Of a stretch of DNA of 64,000 nt, positions 38,326 through 49,407 are shown piece by piece. Source of the DNA: Burkholderia sp. L27(2015) (GTDB taxonomy: Bacteria; Pseudomonadota; Gammaproteobacteria; Burkholderiales; Burkholderiaceae); contig NZ_LMUX01000016.1 of NCBI RefSeq assembly GCF_009765705.1, positions 432,837 to 496,836 of the forward strand, given 5' to 3'. Below the pieces are notes generated by a model. The model was not told where the DNA came from. It worked only from the letters and a program-made list of their open reading frames with translations, and did no database searches. The position numbers and the translations under genes were made by a program. Position 1 is the stretch's first letter, and each line of letters begins with the position of its first letter.

Positions 38326-39270
38326 TTAGGACGTGCGCGGTGTGCGGTGCAGCCGCAGTTTTTGCAACAGTCCGGTGGCCAGCGCAGTACCGGCGAGCAC
38401 CAGCACGACGCCGCCGCCCAAAGCCGGCGAGACGGGTTCGGCGAGAAACAGGTTGCCCCACAGGATGCCGAATACAGGGATCAGGAACGTGACCGACATC
38501 GCGGCGGCTGGACCCGCTTTGGCGATCAGGCGGAAATACATGAGGTAAGCCAGGGCCGTACAGGCTATGGCCATGCAGATCACAGCCCCCCATCCGCGCA
38601 CCGATACCGCTGCGGTGGGCCAGTTCAGGAGCGCGAAGGGCAGCAGTGCCACGCTGGCGCCTGTCATGCTGCCCGTGGCGACCACCAAAGGCGGCACGCC
38701 GGTGAGCGCTCGCTTGGTGTAATTGGCAGCGATGCCATAGAGGAACGTGGCGCCCAACGCGGCGCCTGCCGCCAGAATGCTATGCCATGGCGCGCTCGCG
38801 CCGGTGCTGCCCGTATCGCCTGCGCCGCCGGCCGGGACTTCGATTTGATACCAGACGAGAACCAGCACGCCGGCGAAGCCGAGCACCATGCCCGCGATTC
38901 GGCTAGGGCTGAGTGTCTCCTTGAGCCAGACGAATGCGACCAGCGCGCCGAACAGCGGCGTGGTGGCATTGATGACCGAGGTCAATCCGGCGCTGAGCGT
39001 CTGCTCGGCAATCGCGAACAGGCAGAACGGCGCCGCTGAGTTGAGTACGCCGACTACGAATAAGGGTCCTGCGTGCGTGCGCAAGCTCTTCAAACCAGCC
39101 ACGCCGTTGCGGCTGCCGAGCACGATCAGTAAAACAACAGCGGCGATCGACACTCGCAATGCCATCAACGCGGCAGGTCCGAATTCGGCAACGCCGACCC
39201 GGATAAACAGGAACGAGGCACCCCAGAGCGCGGCGAGAATAATCAGACTGAGAAAGCTTTTGAGGTTCAT
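38326..39270 (-). CDS. DMT-family (EamA) transporter
   Basis: A 314-residue inner-membrane protein with ten predicted helices in two EamA repeats, starting MNLKSFLSLIILAALWGASF. The first repeat has FIRVGVAEFGPAALMALRV and VIGVLNSAAPFCLFAIAEQT, the second GMVLGFAGVLVLVWYQ and a late LIPVFGILWGNLFLAEPV, all standard. Such proteins export amino acids or other metabolites; the substrate is not predictable. The longer open frame to 39570 is rejected because the ATG at 39270 starts the first helix. Thirteen... fewer than 200 bases separate it from the diguanylate cyclase gene, with no sign that they share an operon. Confidence 0.82.
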   Translation of the reverse strand: MNLKSFLSLIILAALWGASFLFIRVGVAEFGPAALMALRVSIAAVVLLIVLGSRNGVAGLKSLRTHAGPLFVVGVLNSAAPFCLFAIAEQTLSAGLTSVINATTPLFGALVAFVWLKETLSPSRIAGMVLGFAGVLVLVWYQIEVPAGGAGDTGSTGASAPWHSILAAGAALGATFLYGIAANYTKRALTGVPPLVVATGSMTGASVALLPFALLNWPTAAVSVRGWGAVICMAIACTALAYLMYFRLIAKAGPAAAMSVTFLIPVFGILWGNLFLAEPVSPALGGGVVLVLAGTALATGLLQKLRLHRTPRTS

Positions 39271-39511
39271 GACGGGGCAAAGTAGGGCGAAGTCGTACCG
39301 GGCAATGGCGATGCGGTGTCGGCGAGCGCGGGGGGCGAGCGTGGGACCATTTGCGGTGGCGCCTCGGAGGCAACCGGTGCGGCGCAGGGAGCGCCGACGA
39401 ACGCACCATTGATGTGCCCCGATGTTAGCACCGGGGCATCGCCCTGAACATTGGCGGGACTCTATGATTGAATCGAAGAGCAAGATTCGGTGTGTCGGAT
39501 GCTGTGGATGT

Positions 39512-39565
39512 CCCAAGCGTCCCAAGCATCCTAAGCGCGCCAAGTGTCCGAAGCGCCTCAAACGC
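39512..39565 (+). repeat. Degenerate 9-nt tandem repeat, six copies
   Basis: Units CCCAAGCGT, CCCAAGCAT, CCTAAGCGC, GCCAAGTGT, CCGAAGCGC, CTCAAACGC in register. The divergence between units suggests an old array; the period is three codons. Confidence 0.85.
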
Positions 39566-39589
39566 CGCACGCGCCAAGTCCCCTGCCCA

Positions 39590-39624
39590 AATAAAAACGC
39601 CCCGGTGCGTGAGCAGCCGGGGCG
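39590..39624 (-). terminator. Rho-independent terminator of lldP
   Basis: On the minus strand an 8-bp GC-rich stem (CGCCCCGG with CCGGGGCG, 39598-39624) is followed by TTTTTAT. It lies about 35 bases after the lldP stop and is well formed. Confidence 0.88.
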
Positions 39625-39658
39625 ATGCTGCCGGCTCGCGCCGGCAAGTACAAAAGGC

Positions 39659-41257
39659 TTAGTGAGGAATAATGCCCGGTATGTAGTACTGCTGGATCCA
39701 GACGATGATCCCGAGCAGCACCGTCAACGCAATACTGTGCTTGAAGGTCTTGGCGAAGACCAGGCCTTCCTTGCCCTTGAGTTCGGTCACGCCAACGCCC
39801 GTTGCGATGTTTTGCGGCGAAATCATCTTGCCCATCACACCGCCCGACGAGTTGGTTGCCGCCATCAGGACCGGATTCAGGCCAAGCTGGTTGGCTGCCA
39901 CCACCTGCAGGTTGCCGAACAGCGCGTTACCCGAGGTGTCGCTGCCCGACAGGAACACAGCCACCCAACCCAGGAACGGCGAGACCAACGGGAAGAACAC
40001 GCCGACCGAAGCCACGCCGAGACCCAGCGTGTAGGTCATGCCGGAGTAGTTCATCAAAAAGGCGAGCCCAACGATAGTCGCAACCGTGAAGATGGCGATG
40101 CGCGTCTGCTGCCAGGTGTCGCAAACGGCCGCGAAAAACTCGCGGACGGGCAAGCGCGTAATGAGCGCCGTGATAATTGCCGCCACGAGAATCGCGGTGC
40201 CGGTACCGAGCGGCTGGAACACCCAGATAGCGCCATAAACAGTCTTGTACAGCGTGATGTACACGGCCTGATCCAGGCCGGGCCACGCTATTTTCTGCGC
40301 ACCGACGTTGGCGACGCCGAGCAGCGTCCAGGCAATCACGACAACCGACACGATGAGCCACGGATACCAGCCTGCGACGCTTTTGACGGCACTGCCGTGA
40401 TGCTTCGAGCGATCGACGTTGATCGCATACTTCGGATCCGGCTCGAGTTTCCACACTTTCAGGAACCCGATCGTCAGGATCAGCGACGCGAGCGACGCCA
40501 GGACGTCGGTCAGCGCGTAGCTCAGGTAGTTCGACATCACGAACTGCGTGACCGCGAAGCTCAGGCCCGCTACCACCAGGACCGGCCAAATCTTGAGCAT
40601 GCCGCGAAAGCCGGCGTATATCGTGATCACGTAGAACGGCAGCAGGAATGCGAACAGCGGCAACTGGCGACCGACCATTTGCGCGAGCGAGGTAGCCGGC
40701 AAGTGGGTAACGGCCGACAACACCGTGATCGGCACGCCGAGCGCGCCGAAGGCCACCGGCGCGGTATCGAAAATAAGTGTGAAGGTCAGCGCTTCGAGAG
40801 CGGGAAAGCCCAGCATGATCAGCATGGAACTGATAATCGCGATCGGCGTGCCGAATCCCGAGATGCCTTCGAGCAGCGCACCGAACGAAAAGCCGAGTAC
40901 CACCAGCACAATGCGGCGGTCATTGGGCAGATTCTCGAGCAGCCAGTTGCGAAACGCATCGAAGTAACCCGAGCGCACCGCAATGTTGTACAGCAAAATC
41001 GCGGCGACCACGATCCACATGACAGGCCAGACTGCGAACACGGCGCCCGAGGCGACCGAATTGAGCGCCAAGCCAATCGGGAATTGCCACGCCGTGACAG
41101 CCACGATCAGGCCGACGACCAACCCTGCCAGCGAGGCTTGCCACGCAGGCCGACGCAGGATGCCGAGCAACGCAAGAACCGTTGCGATCGGCAAGATTGC
41201 TACCAGGAAGCTCGGGAATAGAGAATCCCCGATAGGAGTAAGCAGTTGATGGAACAT
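39659..41257 (-). CDS. lldP: L-lactate permease (LldP/LctP family)
   Basis: A 532-residue inner-membrane lactate importer with about 12-14 helices. The motifs LLEGISGFGTPIAIISSMLI, ALTFTLIFDTAPVAFGALGV and the late FLSGSDTSGNALFGNLQ, AATNSSGGVMGKMISPQNIA are diagnostic of LldP. ATG at 41257 has GGAGAC upstream at a good distance; a GTG one codon earlier is less likely. Monocistronic, ending in a strong terminator. No lldD or lldR gene is adjacent. Confidence 0.93.
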   Translation of the reverse strand: MFHQLLTPIGDSLFPSFLVAILPIATVLALLGILRRPAWQASLAGLVVGLIVAVTAWQFPIGLALNSVASGAVFAVWPVMWIVVAAILLYNIAVRSGYFDAFRNWLLENLPNDRRIVLVVLGFSFGALLEGISGFGTPIAIISSMLIMLGFPALEALTFTLIFDTAPVAFGALGVPITVLSAVTHLPATSLAQMVGRQLPLFAFLLPFYVITIYAGFRGMLKIWPVLVVAGLSFAVTQFVMSNYLSYALTDVLASLASLILTIGFLKVWKLEPDPKYAINVDRSKHHGSAVKSVAGWYPWLIVSVVVIAWTLLGVANVGAQKIAWPGLDQAVYITLYKTVYGAIWVFQPLGTGTAILVAAIITALITRLPVREFFAAVCDTWQQTRIAIFTVATIVGLAFLMNYSGMTYTLGLGVASVGVFFPLVSPFLGWVAVFLSGSDTSGNALFGNLQVVAANQLGLNPVLMAATNSSGGVMGKMISPQNIATGVGVTELKGKEGLVFAKTFKHSIALTVLLGIIVWIQQYYIPGIIPH

Positions 41258-41676
41258 CACGTCTCCGAAGAATTATTAACTGCGATTTTCGAGCGATGTG
41301 AAATCCGGCTCCGCAGGCCGAGCGAAATCGAATTACCAAATCATATATAAAACCGTGTGCGTCACGCGCAGCATAGGCTGCGTAGATGCACCGCACAATT
41401 TAGGGTATGTACCGACAGCGGACGTTGGCAAATTGAAAGCTGAAACGACTAGGCACGGTCTTGCGCTGCAAAGCCGCGTGGCGACGGGAGTGTAGAAGAG
41501 AAAAGCAGGGGAGAAAGCGGGGAGGAAGCAGGCGAGAAGCAGAGGAGGACGCAGCGCAGAAGCTGCCTGCCGGGCCGGGGTGACCCCGGCGCCGACTAGG
41601 TTGCTGGGCTGTCGACCGGCCCGCTGGCCGAGTCGACGACGGTCTGCAGCAGTACCGTCGGCCCTGTTACGGTCGA
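41258..41676. other. Intergenic region, lldP promoter and thiC 3' end
   Basis: No gene seen. The lldP half (41258-41420) is AT-rich with promoter-like stretches. The block 41489-41552 is almost pure purine (G/A) on the plus strand. No T-tract terminator for thiC is evident. Confidence 0.45.
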
Positions 41677-43775
<2,099 letters not shown>

Positions 43776-43992
43776 AGTTCGCACGATACACCGTGCACGG
43801 CGGATCGCGCAAGCGCCGATGTGCACGATTTGCCGTGAGGGTCGGCACGATTGTAGGTTGCAGCGCGGGTGGGTTGGACGCCGCCGGCGCAAAATCGCAA
43901 CAAAAAATGCGCCCGATCGATGAGTATCGGACGCACATTGCCGCCGCGGCGCCCACTACTGGCTCGCGGCGAAGGTGGCACCTTACTGTGGC
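43776..43992. other. Promoter region of the thiC leader
   Basis: Upstream of the riboswitch and downstream of the entericidin stop. No further gene or clear -35/-10 pair can be fixed by eye. Confidence 0.35.
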
Positions 43993-44127
43993 TTATTTGT
44001 TTTCGTCGGCGCTATTGGTGATGGCGTGGCCGCCTTTCGAAATATCCTGGCCCGCGCCGGCGACCGTATTGCACCCTGCGAAAACCACCACACCGGCGAC
44101 TAGCAAAAGCGAAAAGAGCTTGGTCAT
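43993..44127 (-). CDS. Entericidin A/B family lipoprotein
   Basis: A 44-residue lipoprotein: signal peptide MTKLFSLLLVAGVVVFAG, lipobox FAGC with lipidated Cys at residue 19, then NTVAGAGQDISKGGHAITNS, the standard entericidin motif with its GxDI..GG.AI pattern. A GAGGGG ribosome binding site precedes the ATG at 44127. Entericidins are small stationary-phase or envelope-stress lipoproteins, described as a toxin/antidote pair in E. coli; here a single gene is seen. Likely monocistronic. Confidence 0.88.
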   Translation of the reverse strand: MTKLFSLLLVAGVVVFAGCNTVAGAGQDISKGGHAITNSADENK

Positions 44128-44419
44128 TTTGAATCCCCTCGAAGACGATTGATCTGGATAGGAGGGCTACGTTGCGTCTCGCGAAGTGCCCCGGCAAAGA
44201 TCGGAGCAAATATCGATCCGCAGCGCGTTTGCGATCTGTGCCGCTCACGCGCATTTCGCGTAACTGGTTAGTGTGACACTTATTTCGCGATAAGCGTTCC
44301 ACGAGTTCTGCCAGGCGATGTATCCAGATGTAAATGGACGCCTTGCGTTCACACCCCTGCGGTAACGAGGTCAGGACGCGGACGGTGATGACTGATCCAA
44401 GTCATTAATGCTTAGTCTC

Positions 44420-45262
44420 TTAGCCTATTAAGCCCCCGCCTTCCTCGTGAAAGGGGTACGGTCCCGCGTAGTCGTCAACATAAACGTGGTGCGACACGAC
44501 GCCTGCCTGTGCATCCCAGAGATGCAGCGCGAAGGCGGGCGGTTCCATCACAAAAGCGGAAGGGCCCTCGGGCCGCAAATCGAACGCCACCTGATGGGCC
44601 GGCGACGCGCAGGTCGAGGCGATGGTGCCGCCAAAGCGGACATGGATAGGCCGGTGTAAATGACCACACAGCACACGCTCGACATTCGGATGTTTGGCGA
44701 TCAGGCGCTCCAGCGCTTGCGCGTCTTGCAGGGCGAGTGCGGCCTCGTCCATATGCTCGATGCCGGTTGCAAACGGCGGGTGATGCAGCGCCACGATAAC
44801 CGGCATGGCACGCGCTTGTTCGAGCTCGGCCTCTAGCCACGCGAGCCGGCTTGCGCACAAACGGCCGCCGCTGTTCGGCGCGTCCAGGCTATCGAGCGCG
44901 AGCACCCGCACGGTGGCCCCCGGCGTGGCGAGATCGAATCGGTACTGGATGAAGCCGTCCGGGTCGCCGCCCAGGTAGGCGGCGTCGGCAAACGCGGCGC
45001 GCAGCGGTGCTCGGCTATCGTGGTTGCCCACCATCAGGTAGTAGGGCAATTGCAGTTGCGCGAGCAGCGTACGCAGATGCGCGTATTCGTCGGCGTGGCC
45101 CGCGTCGACAAGATCGCCGGTAATGAGCACCGCGTCGGGACGCGGCGTGAGCGCGTTGAGCTTGGCGATACAGCGTTGCAGGAACGGCGCGGTGTCCACC
45201 TGCCGATAGGCAAGTTGGCCGGGCCGGCGGATATGAAGATCGGTGATTTGAGCGAGCAGCAT
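44420..45262 (-). CDS. Class III metallophosphodiesterase (CpdA/GpdQ-like)
   Basis: A 280-residue calcineurin-like phosphoesterase. Binuclear metal ligands are visible: Asp8-x-His10 in QITDLHI, Asp50 in LITGDLVD, Asn80-His81 in MVGNHDS, a later His in VALHHPPF (about residue 160) and GHLHRP at about residue 200. Family members hydrolyse cAMP or glycerophosphodiesters. It closes an operon with an ABC importer and a LacI regulator, 34 bases after the ATPase gene, so an organic phosphodiester taken up by that importer is a reasonable guess rather than a regulatory cAMP role. The C-terminus is HEEGGGLIG. Confidence 0.85.
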   Translation of the reverse strand: MLLAQITDLHIRRPGQLAYRQVDTAPFLQRCIAKLNALTPRPDAVLITGDLVDAGHADEYAHLRTLLAQLQLPYYLMVGNHDSRAPLRAAFADAAYLGGDPDGFIQYRFDLATPGATVRVLALDSLDAPNSGGRLCASRLAWLEAELEQARAMPVIVALHHPPFATGIEHMDEAALALQDAQALERLIAKHPNVERVLCGHLHRPIHVRFGGTIASTCASPAHQVAFDLRPEGPSAFVMEPPAFALHLWDAQAGVVSHHVYVDDYAGPYPFHEEGGGLIG

Positions 45263-45292
45263 GAACGTGTCCTGACAAAAAACAGCTTAATC

Positions 45293-45324
45293 GATTTCAA
45301 AGGCCAGCAATTTCAAAGGCCAGC
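45293..45324 (-). repeat. 16-nt direct duplication at the ABC ATPase 3' end
   Basis: Positions 45293-45308 and 45309-45324 are identical except for one base. The copy nearer the gene end lies outside the current frame: the protein ends AFEIAGL, whereas the frame of the second copy would give AFEID and then TAA. Confidence 0.9.
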
Positions 45325-46349
45325 AGTGCATCGGGCCGCAGTGCTAAGCCCACCGCAGTACCGCGACTCAATTCCACATGTCCGGCCACGTCGATGACCA
45401 GCGTGTCGGGCGCCGCACCCGTGATGCGCAGTCGCGTGCGCTCTCCCAGGAACTGCGCCGCTTCGATGACACCGTGGAGTTGCGCTGCATGGGGCGCGAC
45501 CAGGGTGGCGTCTTCCGGCCGGAAGTAGGTGGTCGCAGCGCCCGTGGGCAGCGGCGCATTCAGCGGCACTGCGCCGCCCAGCGTGTTGAGCATGCCGTCG
45601 CGCACTTCGCCACATAGCCGGTTCAGTGTGCCGATAAACTGCGCGACCGTGCGATTGGACGGCCGATAGTAGATGTCGCGCGGCGTGCCTATTTGCTCGA
45701 TGCGCCCGGCGCTCATGACCACGATGCGGTCGCCCAGCGCCATGGCTTCGGCTTGATCGTGCGTGACGTAGACAGTGGTGATGCCCAGGCCGCGCAATAG
45801 CGTATTCATTTCGGTGCGCAGCGTATCGCGCAAACGTGCGTCCAGTGCGGTCAGCGGTTCGTCGAGCAACAGCACGCGCGGCTGCGGGGCCAGCGCCCGG
45901 GCCAGGGCGACACGCTGCCGTTGGCCGCCGGACAATTCGTTGATCGGCTTGTCGGCATGCGCTTCGAGTTCCATCAATTCGAGCAGCTCGCCGACCCGTT
46001 GACGCATCGTGGCCGGATCGGCCTTTTTGATGCGCAAGCCATACGCGATATTGCCGCGTACGTTCAGGTTGGGGAACAGCGCATAGCTCTGGAACACCAT
46101 GCCGACCTGGCGCTGTTCGATCGGCCTGGCGGTGACGTCTTCGTCGCCGAACAGCACGGTGCCACCTGCATCCGGTTGCTCGAGCCCGGCAATCATGCGT
46201 AAGGTGGTCGTCTTGCCGCAACCGGAGGGACCGAGCAGCACCAGCGTTTCACCCGCGCCTATGCTGAGGTCCAAAGGCTGCAGCACGCGCTGGCCGCGAA
46301 AGCTTTTGCCGCACTGACGCAGGGTGACCGGAATCGAATCGAGTTTCAT
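45297..46349 (-). CDS. ABC transporter ATP-binding protein (PotA/FbpC type)
   Basis: A 350-residue ATPase: Walker A GPSGCGKTTTL at about residue 41, Q-loop in RQVGMVFQSYALFPNLNV, signature LSGGQRQRVALARAL at about 140, Walker B RVLLLDEPLTALD, and a C-terminal TOBE region (TTYFRPEDATLVAPHAAQLHGV). Members energise import of iron, polyamines, sulfate or phosphonates. It overlaps the upstream permease by four bases. The last codons come from a 16-nt duplication that changes the final residues. Confidence 0.93.
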   Translation of the reverse strand: MKLDSIPVTLRQCGKSFRGQRVLQPLDLSIGAGETLVLLGPSGCGKTTTLRMIAGLEQPDAGGTVLFGDEDVTARPIEQRQVGMVFQSYALFPNLNVRGNIAYGLRIKKADPATMRQRVGELLELMELEAHADKPINELSGGQRQRVALARALAPQPRVLLLDEPLTALDARLRDTLRTEMNTLLRGLGITTVYVTHDQAEAMALGDRIVVMSAGRIEQIGTPRDIYYRPSNRTVAQFIGTLNRLCGEVRDGMLNTLGGAVPLNAPLPTGAATTYFRPEDATLVAPHAAQLHGVIEAAQFLGERTRLRITGAAPDTLVIDVAGHVELSRGTAVGLALRPDALLAFEIAGL

Positions 46350-47365
46350 AGCGGGTTTTCCGGTAGGGCGCGGGTGTTCGCGTCGGCGCTGGCCGCGATG
46401 CTGGCGCTTTCCCGCGCGCGGCGCTTGGCGTGCTTGCGTTGCAGCCGTTGCGGGTCGAGGTTGCCGCCAGGATCGATGCCCAGCAGTTGCATGCCGATCA
46501 ACAGCGGAATCGTGATCGCGAAAAATACGATGGTGTAGGCGCTGCCGATTTCAATACGCATCGAGGCATAGGCATCGGCCAAGCCGACCGGCAGCGTCTT
46601 GGTGTCGGGCGTGTGCAGCATCCAGGTCAGGTTGAATTCGCCTAGCGAAAGCGTGACCACGGTCAGTGCGCCTGCCAGGATGCCGGGCCAGGCATTGGGC
46701 AGCACGATGGTGAAAAAGCGTTGGCTAAAGCGCGCGCCCAAGCTGGCCGCGCCTTCTTCGAGCGTACGCAAATCGATGCTGGCGCAAATGGCTGCGACCG
46801 ATCGCACCATGAACGGCAGCGTGAACACGAAGTGCCCGACCACGATAAACCACAGGCTGTTGCGAAATGCGCTGAAGCCGCCGTAGATAGCCAGCAGACC
46901 CAAGGCCGTGGCCAGGCCCGGCAGCGCAATCGGCAGCACCAGCATTTCTTCGATCAGGCGCGACAAGCGGGTGCGCGAGCGCGCCAGCGCGTAGCCTGCG
47001 GGAACGCCGGTAAGCAGCACCAGTGCAAGCGTGATCGCAGCGACGTACAGAGACGTCAGCACCGAGTCGCCGTAGGTTTCGAGCACGTTGCTGACCCAGC
47101 GCAAGGTCAAGCCGCTCGATACGCCGCGGAAATAGTTGACGGTCAGCCCGGCCATCACCGACATCAGCATCGGCACGATCAAGAACGCGCACAAGGCCAG
47201 TGTCACCATCACTTGGCCCACGGTGATCCAGTTGAGCGAGCGCAGGCGTCGCGTGCGAACTGGCGCGAGCTGCGCGGCGGAGCTGGACTGCATCTGGTTC
47301 ATGATCAATTCGCGAGTCAGTTCACGGGCCGGTTTGCGGCTAGGTTCGAAGGTCGGTTCGCTCAT
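46346..47365 (-). CDS. ABC transporter permease
   Basis: A 339-residue binding-protein-dependent permease with six membrane helices and the EAA loop LEEGAASLGARFSQRFFTIVLPNAWPG (EAA...G...I.LP). The N-terminal 35 residues are polar and Arg-rich (KPARELTRELIMNQ), and the C-terminus is basic and Ala-rich. It pairs with the next permease gene as a heterodimer. Seventeen bases separate it from the upstream permease and its stop overlaps the ATPase start by four bases. Confidence 0.9.
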   Translation of the reverse strand: MSEPTFEPSRKPARELTRELIMNQMQSSSAAQLAPVRTRRLRSLNWITVGQVMVTLALCAFLIVPMLMSVMAGLTVNYFRGVSSGLTLRWVSNVLETYGDSVLTSLYVAAITLALVLLTGVPAGYALARSRTRLSRLIEEMLVLPIALPGLATALGLLAIYGGFSAFRNSLWFIVVGHFVFTLPFMVRSVAAICASIDLRTLEEGAASLGARFSQRFFTIVLPNAWPGILAGALTVVTLSLGEFNLTWMLHTPDTKTLPVGLADAYASMRIEIGSAYTIVFFAITIPLLIGMQLLGIDPGGNLDPQRLQRKHAKRRARESASIAASADANTRALPENPL

Positions 47366-47382
47366 TGCATGGACTCAGAGTC

Positions 47383-48207
47383 TCAGGCCGCAGCTGCGGC
47401 GGCCTGGCCGGTCAAGTTACGGGCCAGGGCGAGCACCGCCCAAGTCACGACGCCCAGCACCAGGCTCAATACCGCGGCCGTGACCATATTGGCGTTGAGC
47501 GTGAATTCGGTGTAGATGGTCATCGGCAGCACGTCGATATCGGTGGCTAGCGTGAACGCTGTGCCAAACGCGCCCATCGAGGTCGCAAAACAGACCGCCG
47601 CCGCGGCAGTCAGCGCAGGTGCGAGCGCCGGCAACACCACATCGCGCATGATTTGCCAGGGGCTTGCACCCAGCGAACGGGCCGCTTCCTCGAGCGATGC
47701 ATCGAGTTTGCCTGCGGCGGCCATCACCGTGATGATCACGCGCGGAATCGAAAAGTACAGGTAGCCGGCAAAAAGGCCCGTCATCGAATAGGCGAAGACC
47801 CATTTGTTACCGGTGAGCGCCATGGTCAGCGCGCCGATCAGGCCTTGGCGGCCCGCCAGCATAATCACCATGAAGCCGACCACCACCCCGGGAAATGCCA
47901 GCGGAAAGGTCAGCAGCGCGAGCAGCACGCGCTTGGCTGGAAAGCTATGACGCGTGAGGAACAGGCCGACGATTACCGAGAGCACCAGCGTGGCGAGCGT
48001 GACCGCGATCGACAGCGCGACCGTGGCGCCCAGACTTTCCAGGTAGCGGCGGTTGGTCAGCACCGCGCGATACGTGGCCAGCGCGTCGTTGCCGCCGCTT
48101 ATCTGGATCAGCCGCCCGATGGGCAACAGCCAGAAGCCGGTAAAGAGCGCGAGTGCAGGCGCCAGCAGCGCGATGCGCCAGCGTACCGGAAAGGTCAGGT
48201 CGTGCAT
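47383..48207 (-). CDS. ABC transporter permease
   Basis: A 274-residue permease with six membrane helices. The EAA loop reads LEEAARSLGASPWQIMRDVVLPALAP. It resembles the PotB/PhnU-type permeases of spermidine, iron and aminoethylphosphonate importers. It begins 43 bases after the binding-protein gene and is co-transcribed with it. An Ala-rich C-terminal tail ends the protein. Confidence 0.9.
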   Translation of the reverse strand: MHDLTFPVRWRIALLAPALALFTGFWLLPIGRLIQISGGNDALATYRAVLTNRRYLESLGATVALSIAVTLATLVLSVIVGLFLTRHSFPAKRVLLALLTFPLAFPGVVVGFMVIMLAGRQGLIGALTMALTGNKWVFAYSMTGLFAGYLYFSIPRVIITVMAAAGKLDASLEEAARSLGASPWQIMRDVVLPALAPALTAAAAVCFATSMGAFGTAFTLATDIDVLPMTIYTEFTLNANMVTAAVLSLVLGVVTWAVLALARNLTGQAAAAAA

Positions 48208-48250
48208 GATGGCGGGTCGGGTTGACGTATCGGGCCGCGATGCTGCCAGC

Positions 48251-49375
48251 TTAATGCATCAGCGTCAGATAGGCTTCACCGAAACTGCGCTGGGCACGCG
48301 CCATTGCGTTGAAGTCGACCGGTTTGACGCGGGCATAGTCACTCGCCGGCAGGAACTTCGATGCCACGTCGGGCGGCAGTTTCACTGCACGTACCGGTCG
48401 CAGGTAAGCGGCGGCCCACAGCGCCTGGCCTTCGTCGGAGAGCACGAAATCGAGCACTTTCTTGCCGTTGGCTTCATGCGGCGCGCCTTTGGTGAGCGCC
48501 ATCACGTAGGGCACGGTAATCGTGCCTTCGCGCGGGATCACGAACTCGACGTTGGCGTGATCCTTATATTTGGCACGGTAAGCATCGAAATCGTAGTCGA
48601 GCAGAATTGGAATCTCGCCCGAAAGTACGCGTGCATAAGCAGTTTGCTTGGGCACGATGGGCGCGTTGGCCTTGAGCGCCTTGAACCAATTCATGGCCGG
48701 GCTGAAATCGTTGAGCGTGCCACCCAGTGCCGTATTCACCGCAACCGCACCGGCGTAACCGACGAACGCCGACGACGGGTCCAGATACCCGATCATGCCT
48801 TTGTATTCAGGCTTGAGCAGATCGGCCCACGAGCGCGGTACCGGTTTGCCTTCGAGCGCATCTTTGTTGACGAAGAACCCGAGCGTGCCGGAGTGGATCG
48901 CAAACCATTCGCCCTTGGGGTCTTTCAGCGTGGCCGGGACGTCCTGGATATGAGCCGGCGCATACGGTTGCAGCAGGCCTTGGTCCTCGGCCTGAAAGGC
49001 GGACGAGATGCCCAGGTAAACCACGTCGGCGACCGGGCTCTTGGCTTCGGCCATCATCTGTGCGATCGCTTGCCCCGAATTCTTGTCGTCGTAGGGCACG
49101 CGGATTCCGGTCTTTTGCTTGATCGCGGCAATCTGCGAGGCCCAATCGGCCCATTCCGGCGGGCAGTTGTAGCAGATCGCCGTTTCGTCGGCGCGCGCGG
49201 CTTGCGTCGGCGCCAGGATGGCGGCTGCACTCGCTACCAGCAGCACGGCAGTCGATTGCAGTACGCGTGCGCGGCGTGCGAGAGTCGTGACGTTCGCGAC
49301 GGTCGATAAGCGAGTTTGCAGACTTGCAATCAGACCAGGCAGGCGCGCAGTCAGACTTGAGGCCAGACGTTTCAT
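48251..49375 (-). CDS. ABC transporter periplasmic substrate-binding protein
   Basis: A 374-residue class F/C binding protein. The leader is unusually long, about 60 residues, ending in LVASAAAILAPTQAARA. The mature domain starts DETAICYNCPPEWADWASQIA and continues KKTGIRVPYDD-like, SPVADVVYLGISSAFQAEDQ and EWFAIHSGTLGFFVNKDALE, in the style of iron and aminoethylphosphonate binding proteins; a CYNC pair near the start is unusual. The ATG at 49375 has GGAG upstream and the open frame before it is rejected. The ligand is not predictable. Confidence 0.88.
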   Translation of the reverse strand: MKRLASSLTARLPGLIASLQTRLSTVANVTTLARRARVLQSTAVLLVASAAAILAPTQAARADETAICYNCPPEWADWASQIAAIKQKTGIRVPYDDKNSGQAIAQMMAEAKSPVADVVYLGISSAFQAEDQGLLQPYAPAHIQDVPATLKDPKGEWFAIHSGTLGFFVNKDALEGKPVPRSWADLLKPEYKGMIGYLDPSSAFVGYAGAVAVNTALGGTLNDFSPAMNWFKALKANAPIVPKQTAYARVLSGEIPILLDYDFDAYRAKYKDHANVEFVIPREGTITVPYVMALTKGAPHEANGKKVLDFVLSDEGQALWAAAYLRPVRAVKLPPDVASKFLPASDYARVKPVDFNAMARAQRSFGEAYLTLMH

Positions 49376-49407
49376 AACAGATCTCCTGAGATGTAGCACG
49401 TGAGCGG

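Larger units (their letters stand above)
39271..39656. other. Intergenic region with lldP terminator and 9-nt minisatellite
   Basis: No gene is supported. It contains the lldP terminator (39590-39624) and six degenerate 9-nt repeats at 39512-39565. An ATG at 39464 opens a frame with Cys and Lys/Arg-Pro repeats (PKRPKHPKRAKCPKRLKRR) that continues antisense into lldP and has no ribosome binding site, so I do not call it. Confidence 0.5.

Noticed and set aside
39422-41221. 599-codon plus-strand frame across lldP
   Set aside because: It is antisense to the well-supported lldP gene; its composition is a mirror of that gene, with no ribosome binding site at its start.
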